From positions 3,843,501-3,907,500 of the forward strand of contig PHTZ01000001.1 in NCBI GenBank assembly GCA_002813285.1: a DNA stretch of 64,000 bases, read 5' to 3'. Both the position numbers and the translations under genes were made by a program. This DNA is from Flavobacteriaceae bacterium MAR_2009_75. Its GTDB lineage: Bacteria; Bacteroidota; Bacteroidia; Flavobacteriales; Flavobacteriaceae. How positions within the stretch are numbered: the stretch's first letter is position 1; every line of letters starts with the position of its first letter. The notes below the pieces were generated by a model. It did no database searches. It worked only from the letters and a program-made list of their open reading frames with translations, and was not told the origin of the DNA. Shown piece by piece: positions 19,554-28,542 of this stretch.

Positions 19554-20816
19554 ATGAAAACTAAATTTTTAATACTTGCAAGCCTATGTTTCTCAATGTT
19601 AGGCTTTGCTCAGAAAAATGAAATCAAGACTGCTGAAAAAGCACTCAAAGGTGGTGATGCAGCAGCGGCAAAAACAGCTTTAGATGCGGTGTCTGGAACA
19701 ATTTCTGGCGCAGATGAGAAGCTTCAGGCCCAATATTATTTTACACGCGGTAAGGCGTATGCCGATTTGGCGAAAAAAGGAGATAGTGGGGCGTTTGAAG
19801 AAGCAGCTACATCTTTTCAAAAAGTTATTGAGGTCGAAGAAAAAAGTGGTAAGGGCAAATATTCTGATGAAACTAAGCAGCATATGACTGCATTGAGCGC
19901 TGATTTGGTGAATTCAGCTGTAGAAGATAACGGAAACAAGAAATTCAAAGAAGCTGCCGAGAAGCTTTATACTAGCTATAAAATCAGTCCTCAAGATACT
20001 TCTTACCTTTATTATGCGGCCAGTAGCGCAGTAAATGGGGGTCATTATGAAGAGGCTCTTAAATACTACGAAGAGTTACAAGAAATTGGATATGATGGTA
20101 GCGGTGTGGTCTATAAAGCTACTAATGTAGAATCTGGCGAGGTTGAAGAGATGGATAAGACTCAAAGAGACTTAATGGTTAAATCTGGTACTTATAAAGA
20201 TCCGGTAGATGAGAACACACCTTCGAAAAAAGCTGAAATCGTAAAGAATACGGCACTTATCTATACTCAATTAGGGCAAGATGATAAGGCATTGGAGGCT
20301 TATAAAGCAGCCCGTGTGAGCAATCCTGATGATGTAAACTTAATTTTGAACGAAGCGAACCTGCACTACAAATTAGGGGATAAAGAAAAGTTCAAAGAGT
20401 TGATGGCCGAAGCAGCTGCTATGGCTCCTGAAAATGCAGATTTGCACTACAATATCGGTGTAATAAACATGGAGCAGGACAATTTGGAAGAGGCTAGAGC
20501 TTCTTATAAGAAAGCATTGGAAATCAATCCTGGTTATACAAACGCCCAGTTGAACCTTTCTACTACTTATGTAAACGAGGGTAACTCTTTGATTGATGAG
20601 ATGAACAGTCTTGGTAATTCAAAAGCCGATATCGCCAAGTATGATGAATTGAAGAAGAAGAAAGATGACCTTTTTATGGAAGGCGCTACTGTTCTTGAAG
20701 ATGCATTAAAAATGAACCCTGATAACCAAAGTATTCTTACTCAACTTAAGAATATATATGGTGCAATGGGAGATAATGAAAACTTTATGCGCGTTAAAAA
20801 GTTATTGGGCGAATAA
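19554..20816 (+). CDS. Exported tetratricopeptide-repeat protein
   Basis: A 420-residue protein with a signal peptide (KFLILASLCFSMLGFAQ) and multiple TPR units. Recognisable repeats include QYYFTRGKAYADLAKKG, LYYAASSAVNGGHYEEALKY, ALIYTQLGQDDKALEAYKAA and NADLHYNIGVINMEQDNLEE, the last followed by the classic NPGYTNAQLNLSTTY. TPR arrays are protein-interaction scaffolds, here in the periplasm. It follows gyrA closely and ends at a strong terminator. Such gyrA-TPR neighbours are common in Flavobacteriaceae. No enzymatic domain is visible. Confidence 0.85.
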   Translation: MKTKFLILASLCFSMLGFAQKNEIKTAEKALKGGDAAAAKTALDAVSGTISGADEKLQAQYYFTRGKAYADLAKKGDSGAFEEAATSFQKVIEVEEKSGKGKYSDETKQHMTALSADLVNSAVEDNGNKKFKEAAEKLYTSYKISPQDTSYLYYAASSAVNGGHYEEALKYYEELQEIGYDGSGVVYKATNVESGEVEEMDKTQRDLMVKSGTYKDPVDENTPSKKAEIVKNTALIYTQLGQDDKALEAYKAARVSNPDDVNLILNEANLHYKLGDKEKFKELMAEAAAMAPENADLHYNIGVINMEQDNLEEARASYKKALEINPGYTNAQLNLSTTYVNEGNSLIDEMNSLGNSKADIAKYDELKKKKDDLFMEGATVLEDALKMNPDNQSILTQLKNIYGAMGDNENFMRVKKLLGE

Positions 20817-20848
20817 GAGTTTAAAATAATGATATTTCCAAAAAAAAA

Positions 20849-20879
20849 ATCCTTCTAGACAATCTAGAAGGATTTTTTT
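20849..20879. terminator. Strong bidirectional terminator
   Basis: ATCCTTCTAGA and TCTAGAAGGAT form an 11-bp perfect stem with a CAA loop, preceded by an A-run and followed by seven T. It separates the TPR gene from the convergent NlpC/P60 gene. Confidence 0.95.
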
Positions 20880-20882
20880 GTT

Positions 20883-21635
20883 TTAAATGATTTTCTTGAT
20901 CACCCTCAGTTTAAAAGAGTATTTCGAAGTATCGACATTGAAGATTCCGGTGTGGTCTAGACGATCTATTCGCACTTTACCATCCACATGAATAATATAG
21001 TTGTTCTCCATTATAATGCCTACATGGTAAATCTCACCATCGGCATCATCGAAAAAGGCCAAATCACCGACTTCACTCTCTTCAATGAAGCTTAACGGTT
21101 CACCTTGTGATGCTTGTTCGTTCGCCTTTCTCGATAAATTGTAACCATTGATCTTATAAACCATTTGTGCAAATGCCGAGGCATCGATACCAAACGGACT
21201 TTTACCTCCCCATAGAAAGGGTGTATTCAGGTATAATAAGGCGGTGTTGATTAAGCTATTCTTCTCTTTTTTACCTTCAAAATAGCTACCGTCGAACTTA
21301 TGGGCCAATTGCCCTGTGTGGCCGACCGAAGAACCTAACAAAATCGGTACTAGTACCGAATCTTTGGTCTCTATAAAAGAGACAAGGTCAGATGAGTGTC
21401 TTACCCTCTTATCGGTTTCCATAAAGTTGTACGTAACGTCGTCTATGAGCGTTATTTGTTGGTTGAGCACCCAACCCTCACATTTATCGAAGGCTGTTCT
21501 AATACGACTCCAAAACTTGCGTTGTTCTAAAACCTTAAAATGATCACCATATAAAAGCTGGGTGAGCATTTCAGAAGAATCGTTTGTTTGAACCCTAACT
21601 GAAACAACGCTAAGATGACAGATACCGTACTGCAT
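20883..21635 (-). CDS. NlpC/P60-fold (C40) protein with catalytic Cys replaced by Ala
   Basis: A 250-residue protein started at the ATG complementary to 21633-21635 (MQYGICHLSVVSVRVQ); an upstream extension overlapping the thiolase gene is not credible. Residues 1-~65 are an SH3-like domain (FKVLEQRKFWSRIRTAF, GWVLNQQ) and ~125-250 the C40 domain (FLWGGKSPFGID). In active family members this reads GIDCSGF; here it is GIDASAF, so the nucleophile is Ala152 (codon GCC, not TGC). The downstream His (YHVGIIMENNYIIHVDGKVRID) is present. C40 enzymes cut gamma-D-Glu-diaminopimelate bonds; this copy is probably not a peptidase. It is cotranscribed with the thiolase 26 nt upstream. Confidence 0.85.
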   Translation of the reverse strand: MQYGICHLSVVSVRVQTNDSSEMLTQLLYGDHFKVLEQRKFWSRIRTAFDKCEGWVLNQQITLIDDVTYNFMETDKRVRHSSDLVSFIETKDSVLVPILLGSSVGHTGQLAHKFDGSYFEGKKEKNSLINTALLYLNTPFLWGGKSPFGIDASAFAQMVYKINGYNLSRKANEQASQGEPLSFIEESEVGDLAFFDDADGEIYHVGIIMENNYIIHVDGKVRIDRLDHTGIFNVDTSKYSFKLRVIKKII

Positions 21636-21661
21636 AATTTTTACTAACGAATACGGATTAG

Positions 21662-22834
21662 TTATCGTTCTACAATAATCGCTGAAGCGCCACCACCACC
21701 ATTGCATATGGCCGCGGCACCTATTTTAGCTTCTTTTTGTTTGAGAACATGTAAAAGAGTAACGAGAATACGTGCTCCTGAACAACCCAATGGGTGGCCC
21801 AGAGATACCGCACCTCCATTCACATTTGTATTTTTGTCAGAGAGTTTTAATAATTTCATGTTGGCCAAGCCCACGACTGAAAATGCTTCATTAAATTCAA
21901 AATAGTCGATATCATCAAGAGATATATTCGCTTTCGAAATGGCTTTCGGTAATGCCTTTGCAGGTGCTGTGGTAAACCACTTAGGTTCTTGCGCGGCATC
22001 GGCATAGCTTTTAATTGTTCCCAATGGTGTCAAGTTAAGTTCTTTAGCTTTCTCGGCACTCATAAGTACTAGAGCGGCAGCCCCATCATTTATGGTGGAG
22101 GCGTTGGCGGCAGTTACTGTTCCATCTTTTGAAAAAGCGGCGCGTAAATGAGGTATCTTATCAATTTTTACGTTCTTGAACTCTTCATCTTCTTTGACAA
22201 GAACAGGTTCGCCACGTCGCTGAGGAACTTCTACTGGAACGATTTCATCATCGAATCTACCACTGTTCCAAGCATCAGAAGAACGTTGGTAAGACTGTAT
22301 CGCAAAATTATCTTGGTCTTCTCTACTAAAATTATATTTTTTCGCACATTCATCTGCACATACACCCATTGCATTTTGGTCGTATACATCAACTAGACCA
22401 TCTTTCTGCATACCATCGATTAGGGTAGTGGGTCCAAATTTTTGTCCGTTTCTGAGATGTACATAATGTGGAATCAGACTCATGTTTTCCATTCCACCGG
22501 CAACAGCAATCGATATATCGCCCAAGGCAATAGCTTGAGCGGCTTGAGTAACGGCTTTCATTCCTGAAGCACAAACTTTATTTATGGTGGTGCAAGGCAC
22601 GCTATCGGATATGCCCGCATAAATTGCTGCTTGTCGAGCTGGGGCCTGGCCCGTACCCGCCTGTACTACATTACCCATCAAAACCTCTTCGACCAAATCA
22701 GGTGACAAGTTAATTTTTTCCAATGCCCCCTTTATGGCAATGGCACCCAGTTTTGGAGCAGGTATTGATGATAAGACACCCATGAAACTACCTATGGGTG
22801 TACGTACTGCGGAGACAATTACAACCTCTTTCAT
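21662..22834 (-). CDS. Acetyl-CoA C-acetyltransferase (thiolase)
   Basis: A 390-residue thiolase. The acylation nucleophile is Cys88 in INKVCASGMKAV, the His is in GGAVSLGHPLGCSGAR and the second Cys in AICNGGGGASA. The length and the start (MKEVVIVSAVRTPIGSFMG) fit biosynthetic-type acetyl-CoA acetyltransferases, which condense two acetyl-CoA, rather than long-chain FadA, but substrate range is not certain. It is the first gene of a two-gene unit with the NlpC/P60 protein; the partnership has no obvious metabolic sense. Confidence 0.92.
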   Translation of the reverse strand: MKEVVIVSAVRTPIGSFMGVLSSIPAPKLGAIAIKGALEKINLSPDLVEEVLMGNVVQAGTGQAPARQAAIYAGISDSVPCTTINKVCASGMKAVTQAAQAIALGDISIAVAGGMENMSLIPHYVHLRNGQKFGPTTLIDGMQKDGLVDVYDQNAMGVCADECAKKYNFSREDQDNFAIQSYQRSSDAWNSGRFDDEIVPVEVPQRRGEPVLVKEDEEFKNVKIDKIPHLRAAFSKDGTVTAANASTINDGAAALVLMSAEKAKELNLTPLGTIKSYADAAQEPKWFTTAPAKALPKAISKANISLDDIDYFEFNEAFSVVGLANMKLLKLSDKNTNVNGGAVSLGHPLGCSGARILVTLLHVLKQKEAKIGAAAICNGGGGASAIIVER

Positions 22835-22948
22835 ATAGAAAAATTAATTCTTGCGAAATTAAGAAAATAAAGAGGAATGTTGGGCCTGTACCTTTCAAAA
22901 GCTAAATTCATGGTTTAATTTTCTATTTTTGGAACTGATACCGCCAAC

Positions 22949-24997
22949 ATGCGTAAATTTCTTGACAACCTTTTTAAGAATCAATCCCTTATCTACAAGT
23001 ATTTTCTATATGTAGCCTCGGTGATCTGTATTGTTTTTTTCTTTCCCAAGGGAGGTAAATTCAAATATGAATTTCAGAAAGGAAAGCCCTGGCAATACGA
23101 AAACTTGTATGCTCCTTTCGATTTTTCAATCAAAAAAGGTGTTGATGAGATTGCAATTGAACAAGATCAGGTTCGCAAAAAACAAGATATATACTATAGA
23201 TATAACGACTCTATTCAAAATGCGGTGTATGCAGATGTTGAACAGAACTTTTCGGTAATATTTGAAGAGGGATATTTTGAGACGAATGAACTATCTGTTC
23301 TAAAATCGGCAAGTATCGACATTCTAGACAGTTTATATGAATTCGGAATTCTGCAAAAGACCGCTTCTAAGCCAAACGGGGGACAAACCTATTTGCTTAG
23401 AAATAATGAGGCAAAGAAGGTAAAGTTTAATCAATTTCTACGCGTTTCTCAAGTGGATGATGTCGTTGAAAGTATATTAAACGAAAAGCGTTTAGGTGAT
23501 TATAGTGATTATTATGAAAAGCTGTTTTTTGATTTGATACAGCCAAATGTGAGTTATGACGCTGCACTTTCGGAAAGGACCTTGCAAGATGAACTTTCCA
23601 AAATTTCACACACCCGTGGTAATGTAGATGAAGGCAAATTAATAATTGCTAGAGGTGAAGTCGTCGAGGCAGAAAATCTTCATATTCTAAATTCTCTAAA
23701 ATCTGAATATGAGTCCGAATTATGGACCGCCCACAATTACTATTACATTCTATTCGGCTATACAGTTTTGGTTGCCTTGGTATTGATTATGTTGTTACTG
23801 TTTCTGAAAAAGTATAGGCCTGATATTTTCGAACATAACACAAAAGTCACGTTCATATTTTTCAATATTCTTTTTATGGTGTTCGTTACTACCATGGTTG
23901 TAAAATATAATGAGGCGTATGTGTTCGTTGTACCGCTGTGCATACTTCCGCTTATTCTAAAGACCTTCTTCGATGCTCGACTAGGTTTGTTCGTACACGT
24001 ACTAACTATTCTAATATTAGGTTTTGTAGTACCCAATAGTTTTGAGTATATATTCTTGCAAATTGTAGCGGGTATCGTAACAATATTAACGGTTTCAGAA
24101 CTTTATAAAAGAGCGAATTTATTTATTTCTGTAGGGCAGATCACATTGATCTATATGGTAGGTTATTTGGCTTTTCATATAATTCATGAAGGTAATCTCG
24201 ACAATATCGCTTGGTTTTCATTAGGTCTGTTTTTGTTAAACGGAATGATAACCCTTTTTGTTCAACCCTTAATTTATGTATATGAAAAATTGTTCGGGCT
24301 GGTCTCTGATGTTTCATTATTAGAGCTATCCGATACCAACTCAAAATTATTAAAAGAACTATCGAATAAGGCTCCTGGTACGTTTCATCATTCATTACAA
24401 GTAGCTAACCTGGCAGAGGCTGCTGCCAATGAAATAGGTGCCAATGCTATGTTAGTTAGGGTTGGGGCGCTTTATCATGATATCGGAAAAATGTCAAACC
24501 CTACCTATTTTACCGAAAATCAAATTACCAATGTAAACCCTCACGACGAGTTATCGCCAGCAGATAGCGGCACGATTATTCTAGACCATGTTATCAAAGG
24601 AATTGAAATTGCCAAAAAGAACAACATACCAGATAGGGTAATCGATTTTATACGTTCTCATCATGGTACTACTCTGGTCTACTATTTTTTTAAAAAGCAG
24701 CAGGAGTTGGATGCTGATACGAATGAAGAGAATTTTAGATACCCTGGTCCGGTACCATTTTCAAGAGAAACAGCTATTTTAATGATGGCAGATTCTGTAG
24801 AAGCCGCATCAAAAAGCTTAAAAAACCCGACTTATATAATTATCAATGATTTTGTTGACAAGATAATTGCGGGCCAGATGAATGCAGGTCAATTTTTGAA
24901 TGCAAATATTACATTTAAAGAAATTGAGGCCATCAAAAAAATCTTTAAGCAAAAGCTGACTAATATCTACCATTTAAGGGTGGAATATCCTGAGTGA
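22949..24997 (+). CDS. pgpH: PgpH-like 7TM-HD phosphohydrolase (c-di-AMP phosphodiesterase family)
   Basis: A 682-residue membrane protein. A short N-terminal transmembrane helix (YFLYVASVICIVFFF) precedes an extracytoplasmic 7TMR-HDED domain (~30-255), then about seven transmembrane segments (~265-460) and a cytoplasmic HD domain. The HD metal ligands are His in GTFHHSLQVANL (~479) and His-Asp in ALYHDIGKM (~511), with a further His in IRSHHGTT. PgpH of Listeria hydrolyses cyclic di-AMP; the same activity is inferred here from architecture. It is divergent from the thiolase gene and immediately precedes two tRNA genes. Confidence 0.9.
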   Translation: MRKFLDNLFKNQSLIYKYFLYVASVICIVFFFPKGGKFKYEFQKGKPWQYENLYAPFDFSIKKGVDEIAIEQDQVRKKQDIYYRYNDSIQNAVYADVEQNFSVIFEEGYFETNELSVLKSASIDILDSLYEFGILQKTASKPNGGQTYLLRNNEAKKVKFNQFLRVSQVDDVVESILNEKRLGDYSDYYEKLFFDLIQPNVSYDAALSERTLQDELSKISHTRGNVDEGKLIIARGEVVEAENLHILNSLKSEYESELWTAHNYYYILFGYTVLVALVLIMLLLFLKKYRPDIFEHNTKVTFIFFNILFMVFVTTMVVKYNEAYVFVVPLCILPLILKTFFDARLGLFVHVLTILILGFVVPNSFEYIFLQIVAGIVTILTVSELYKRANLFISVGQITLIYMVGYLAFHIIHEGNLDNIAWFSLGLFLLNGMITLFVQPLIYVYEKLFGLVSDVSLLELSDTNSKLLKELSNKAPGTFHHSLQVANLAEAAANEIGANAMLVRVGALYHDIGKMSNPTYFTENQITNVNPHDELSPADSGTIILDHVIKGIEIAKKNNIPDRVIDFIRSHHGTTLVYYFFKKQQELDADTNEENFRYPGPVPFSRETAILMMADSVEAASKSLKNPTYIIINDFVDKIIAGQMNAGQFLNANITFKEIEAIKKIFKQKLTNIYHLRVEYPE

Positions 24998-25122
24998 CAG
25001 AGTAGTACTTTCACAGCGAAAAAAAGTTTCAAAAATAGTTGCGTTAGCCGTTTTGATAAAGTACATTTGCATCCGCATTTTGACCCACTGGAAATTGGGT
25101 TACGTTCTTAAGAAAAATTAAT

Positions 25123-25206
25123 GGAGAGGTGCCGGAGTGGTAACGGAGCAGATTGCTAATCTGTCGACGCGCAAGTGTCGCATGGGTTCGAGTCCCATTC
25201 TCTCCG
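25123..25206 (+). tRNA. tRNA-Ser(GCU)
   Basis: A class II tRNA of 84 nt. The acceptor stem GGAGAGG pairs with TCTCTCC (one G-U), discriminator G; the anticodon arm GCAGA-TTGCTAA-TCTGT gives anticodon GCT; a long variable arm follows and the T arm is GGGTTCGAGTCCC. No encoded CCA. It decodes AGC/AGU. Confidence 0.95.
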
Positions 25207-25236
25207 CAATTTTCTTTAAAATATAGATAACTTATT

Positions 25237-25311
25237 CGGGGTGTAGCGTAGCCCGGTTATCGCGCCTGCTTTGGGAGCAGGAGGTCGCAGGTTCGAATCC
25301 TGCCACCCCGA
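25237..25311 (+). tRNA. tRNA-Pro(UGG)
   Basis: A 75-nt tRNA: acceptor CGGGGTG/CACCCCG with discriminator A, anticodon arm CCTGC-TTTGGGA-GCAGG (anticodon TGG) and T arm GCAGGTTCGAATCCTGC. An integrase gene begins 237 nt downstream in the same direction, so this tRNA is the likely insertion neighbourhood of the ICE. I find no second copy of its 3' end in the window. Confidence 0.95.
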
Positions 25312-25548
25312 CAAGAAAGGTATCAAACGATACCAAATTTGTACTAATCTTATGAAAACCAAGGATTTAATTAATTCTTGGTTTCATTTGAATAGTTTTG
25401 AAATCATAATTGAACGTGTCCTATTACGTGTCCTATTTTTGGGATTCGTTTTTTAGTAACCTTAGTACGTTCAACTCCTCGCAATAGACTTTTCACGGCG
25501 ATTTGACTTTCGTTTAACGGATTTAATAATCTTTAAAAAACGAAAGTG
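25312..25548. other. tRNA-Pro/integrase junction with two inverted repeats
   Basis: The segment carries GGTATC-AAAC-GATACC (25319-25334), probably the tRNA operon terminator, and TGAAAACCAAG / CTTGGTTTCA around an AT-rich centre (about 25352-25387). The ICE left end and the integrase promoter and arm-binding sites should lie here, but the exact att core cannot be set without the right end or an empty-site genome. Confidence 0.45.
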
Positions 25549-26784
25549 ATGAAAATTACACACACTTTTATTATTCATTTTTGGTTGAAAAAGAAATCAA
25601 TCAGAAAAAACGGTACAATACCTATCTATGCCCGAATTAGATTGGATGGTAAACCTGCTGATATCAGCACCAAGAAATCGGTATTTGAAAGACATTGGTG
25701 TCCAGTCTCGGAAAGAGTTAATCTGAAACATAAGGATGCATCGTTTATAAATGATTCTTTGGAAGATGTTTCCGCAGAATTGAAGGCTTCATACCGTAGT
25801 TTGCTGCAAGAAGGAAGATTCATTACAGTACAAGCCATAAAGCTTAGATATTTAGAAGAGGATAGCCCCTTAAGAACAATAAGGGAACTTCTTAAGTACC
25901 ATAAAGAAAATGAAATACCAAAGCTCAAAAAAGGTACTGCGAAGAATTACGGTTCCACAGAAAAATATCTTCTCTCATTTTTGTCAAAGAAGTATCGAAC
26001 CTCCGATATGCCTTTAAATCAAATTAATTATTCTTTTGTTCTCAATTTTGAAAACTACCTCCGCAATTGTAAGCCTTTGATGAAATCCCAGCCATTAGGT
26101 AATAACGGGATTATGAAACATCTAGAGCGTTTTAAAAAGATGACTACGATTGCGTGTAAACTTGACTGCATTAAGCAAAACCCATTTGCTTTTTTTAATT
26201 CGAAGTTCACATCCTATGACCGCCAATATCTAACTTTTGAGGAGCTTAGTTTAGTTGAAGGCCTTGATTTGACTGATTTAGGATTAATAAGAGTTCGCGA
26301 TTGTTTTATATTTGCCTGCTACACGGGCCTCTCTTATATTGACCTAAAACAGCTGAAGCCTGAACAGATAGTTGTTGGAATAGATGGAGGAGAATGGATA
26401 TATACAAAAAGAGAAAAGAGCAAAACAGCTGTAAAAATCCCATTATTGAGCAAGGCTAAAGATATTCTGCGCAAATATGCTAATGACGGATATGGGCAGA
26501 ACAATGACCTTTTATTGCCCGTTTATAGCAATCAAAAGTGCAATTCCTATTTAAAGAAAATAATTGCCAAGTGTGGAATCGAAAAACATATTTCATTTCA
26601 TGCAGCCAGGCACACCTTTGCGACTACCGTTACGTTAGCGAACGGAGTTCCTCTCGAAACAGTATCTAAACTTTTAGGGCACCGAAGACTTTCTACTACT
26701 CAAATATATGCGAGAGTAATGGAACAAAAAATAAGTTTGGATATGAAAAAATTGAAACAAAAACTGGATATGTCAGTTGCTTAA
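25549..26784 (+). CDS. int: Tyrosine recombinase/integrase of the CTnDOT (Bacteroidota ICE) type
   Basis: A 411-residue integrase; the ATG at 25549 is preferred over the GTG one codon earlier. It has an N-terminal arm-binding domain (residues ~1-95), a SAM-like core-binding domain (~110-215) and a catalytic domain (~235-400). The box II motif HAARHTFATT and LLGHRRLSTTQIYARV give His, Arg, His and the nucleophile Tyr. In box I, where most relatives have Arg, the motif is TGLSYIDL with Ser, as is known for IntDOT. It catalyses integration and excision of the element, next to tRNA-Pro. Confidence 0.93.
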   Translation: MKITHTFIIHFWLKKKSIRKNGTIPIYARIRLDGKPADISTKKSVFERHWCPVSERVNLKHKDASFINDSLEDVSAELKASYRSLLQEGRFITVQAIKLRYLEEDSPLRTIRELLKYHKENEIPKLKKGTAKNYGSTEKYLLSFLSKKYRTSDMPLNQINYSFVLNFENYLRNCKPLMKSQPLGNNGIMKHLERFKKMTTIACKLDCIKQNPFAFFNSKFTSYDRQYLTFEELSLVEGLDLTDLGLIRVRDCFIFACYTGLSYIDLKQLKPEQIVVGIDGGEWIYTKREKSKTAVKIPLLSKAKDILRKYANDGYGQNNDLLLPVYSNQKCNSYLKKIIAKCGIEKHISFHAARHTFATTVTLANGVPLETVSKLLGHRRLSTTQIYARVMEQKISLDMKKLKQKLDMSVA

Positions 26785-26934
26785 CCTTGTATGCAGTACA
26801 TAAATAGCAGCTATAGCAATAAGTGGTTTGAAAGTATTCTAGTAGTATTTTGTAAGATAATTTTGTAATTTATAATACGTTAAGATGTTATTCATTTATG
26901 GTAGGCAAAGTCCTCACATATAAGTTTTTAAGTT

Positions 26935-27516
26935 TTGGTACGCGCTAAGCATGAACATAAGCAATTGGTCGTTGACATTCTCTCAAAGTCGTTCGAGAAA
27001 AACATGTCGGTCAATTTTGTTGTGAACGGTGATACCGACAAAATCCCTAAACTTATAGCATATTGCTTTGATGTGGGAATTGAGCAAGGTGCAGTATTTG
27101 TCTCGGATGACCAAAATGCCGCCGCTATAATACTTTTTCCAGAGAAAAAAAATACTACCATAAAATCAATAATTCGTGATATGAGCCTTGCCTTTAATGT
27201 AATCAGTATTGGTAGAGTCCTGACGGTTATGAGAAGGGAGAAACTCATCAAATCCAAACAACCACAATCTCCTTTCATTCATCTTTGGTATATAGGTGTA
27301 TATCCTGAGAAAACCAGAAAAGGGGTGGGTAGCAATTTGCTAAATGAGGTTATACAATTTTGCGATACTCAAGCAAAAGATATTTATCTGGAAACTTCCA
27401 ACGAGCGAAACATCAACTTTTATTTGAAGCACGGTTTCGTACATTTTGACAGTATAAAAGAAGGTTTGCCTTATGATTTGATGTTGTTCATGAGAAATAA
27501 ATTGGACGTCTTATGA
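26935..27516 (+). CDS. GNAT family N-acetyltransferase
   Basis: A 193-residue GNAT protein, starting at TTG 26935; an in-frame TAA lies two codons upstream, so there is no earlier ATG. The acetyl-CoA loop is in LWYIGVYPEKTRKGVGSNLL (R-K-G-V-G), followed by IYLETSNERNINFYLKHGF. The substrate is unknown. Its stop overlaps the next gene's start (ATGA, 27513-27516), so the two are translationally coupled, suggesting that the acetyltransferase and the LuxR membrane regulator work together. Confidence 0.8.
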   Translation: MVRAKHEHKQLVVDILSKSFEKNMSVNFVVNGDTDKIPKLIAYCFDVGIEQGAVFVSDDQNAAAIILFPEKKNTTIKSIIRDMSLAFNVISIGRVLTVMRREKLIKSKQPQSPFIHLWYIGVYPEKTRKGVGSNLLNEVIQFCDTQAKDIYLETSNERNINFYLKHGFVHFDSIKEGLPYDLMLFMRNKLDVL

Positions 27517-28451
27517 AAGTATTTGGTTCCGAAATGCATTTGATTACTTTCCTAATTATCGTCATCGAGCTGATAATAATTGTCAATTTCACAATAACCT
27601 CATTCAAAGAAAAATCTAATAAATCAACTAAGCGATTCATATGGTTCACTTTGACCATGATTCTCTATAACGTTTTTTCCGGACTGTTCCCTGACCCAGA
27701 ATATCCTATCTCTCTAATAGTTCAATATATTTTGGCCTATGGCATCGGCGTATTCGTGGCATTGTATTATGTCTATTATGTATATTCCGAATTTGATATT
27801 AAAAAGCTAAGGTACTTTACTGTTAAGCATTTGATTGTTATTCTTGGTTCAGCTTTTATTTTCTTCTTTGTAGTGCCGCTCTTAATTTGGAGCGATATTG
27901 TTATTGCCAAAAGTACTTTTATTTATATTCCTGTTTTTGTCGCTTTTGCCTTTTTGTACCGAATCAGTTTTCCGCTAATTAAACTCTATAGGGAGCGTAA
28001 GGGTAAGAGCCAAAAGTTTTATCGTAACCGAATCATAACAGGCTATTTGGCCTTACTTTCAATTGTGTTGATGCCAGTCGTAGTAGCCATGGGTGATTAT
28101 CAGGTAATGGAGCAACTGACTGTAAATTCAGGATACTTTCTGCTGGCAATAGCTTTGATTCAAAATAACATTTACCTGGCCCAGAAACGGATTCAATTTC
28201 TCTTAAAGATTGGTTATAGCGATGAAAAAACTGATGAGGCAAACCTTTCAATTATTGAACATTTTAATTCGCTTAATCTTTCTAAAAGAGAAATTGAAAT
28301 TGCCAATTACATCTTAGAGGGTAAGTCATATAAGGAGATTAGTAAAAGCCTTTTCATCGCCGAGGGTACTGTTTCTAAACACGCTTCAAACATTTTTAAA
28401 AAAGCGGGAGTTGAAGACCGACCAAATTTTGTTGCGTTGTTTCGAAACTAG
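27513..28451 (+). CDS. Membrane-embedded LuxR-type transcriptional regulator
   Basis: A 312-residue protein with about seven transmembrane segments (from LITFLIIVIELIIIVNFTI to YFLLAIALIQNNIYL, residues ~8-230) and a C-terminal LuxR/GerE helix-turn-helix (~250-310: LNLSKREIEIANYILEGKSYKEISKSLFIAEGTVSKHASNIFKKAG, quoted only as landmarks LSKREIEIA and EGTVSKHASNIFKKAG). The layout predicts direct regulation of DNA from the inner membrane in response to an envelope or membrane signal. It is coupled to the GNAT gene. A phased array of CCGTA half-sites lies 24 nt past its stop codon. Confidence 0.8.
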   Translation: MKVFGSEMHLITFLIIVIELIIIVNFTITSFKEKSNKSTKRFIWFTLTMILYNVFSGLFPDPEYPISLIVQYILAYGIGVFVALYYVYYVYSEFDIKKLRYFTVKHLIVILGSAFIFFFVVPLLIWSDIVIAKSTFIYIPVFVAFAFLYRISFPLIKLYRERKGKSQKFYRNRIITGYLALLSIVLMPVVVAMGDYQVMEQLTVNSGYFLLAIALIQNNIYLAQKRIQFLLKIGYSDEKTDEANLSIIEHFNSLNLSKREIEIANYILEGKSYKEISKSLFIAEGTVSKHASNIFKKAGVEDRPNFVALFRN

Positions 28452-28474
28452 GCAAATAGAAATTTTAACTCATC

Positions 28475-28512
28475 CCGTACTAAAATACGGACTGAACCGT
28501 ATGTAAATACGC
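28475..28512. promoter_or_regulatory. Phased array of CCGTA/TACGG half-sites (candidate operator)
   Basis: Four 5-bp half-sites alternate in orientation with 6-nt spacers: CCGTA (28475-28479), TACGG (28486-28490), CCGTA (28497-28501), TACGC (28508-28512, one mismatch). Each starts exactly 11 bp after the last, one helical turn. The array is between the luxR-type gene and rteC. A dimeric or oligomeric regulator binding one DNA face is the simplest reading; the adjacent LuxR protein is an obvious candidate. Confidence 0.6.
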
Positions 28513-28542
28513 CATATATCCTTGGGTCATGATTTCTAAGGT

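Noticed and set aside
25237-25311. Direct repeat of the tRNA-Pro 3' end as the ICE attR.
   Set aside because: I looked for GGTTCGAATCCTGCC-type copies in the rest of the window and found none, so ICE boundaries cannot be set this way.
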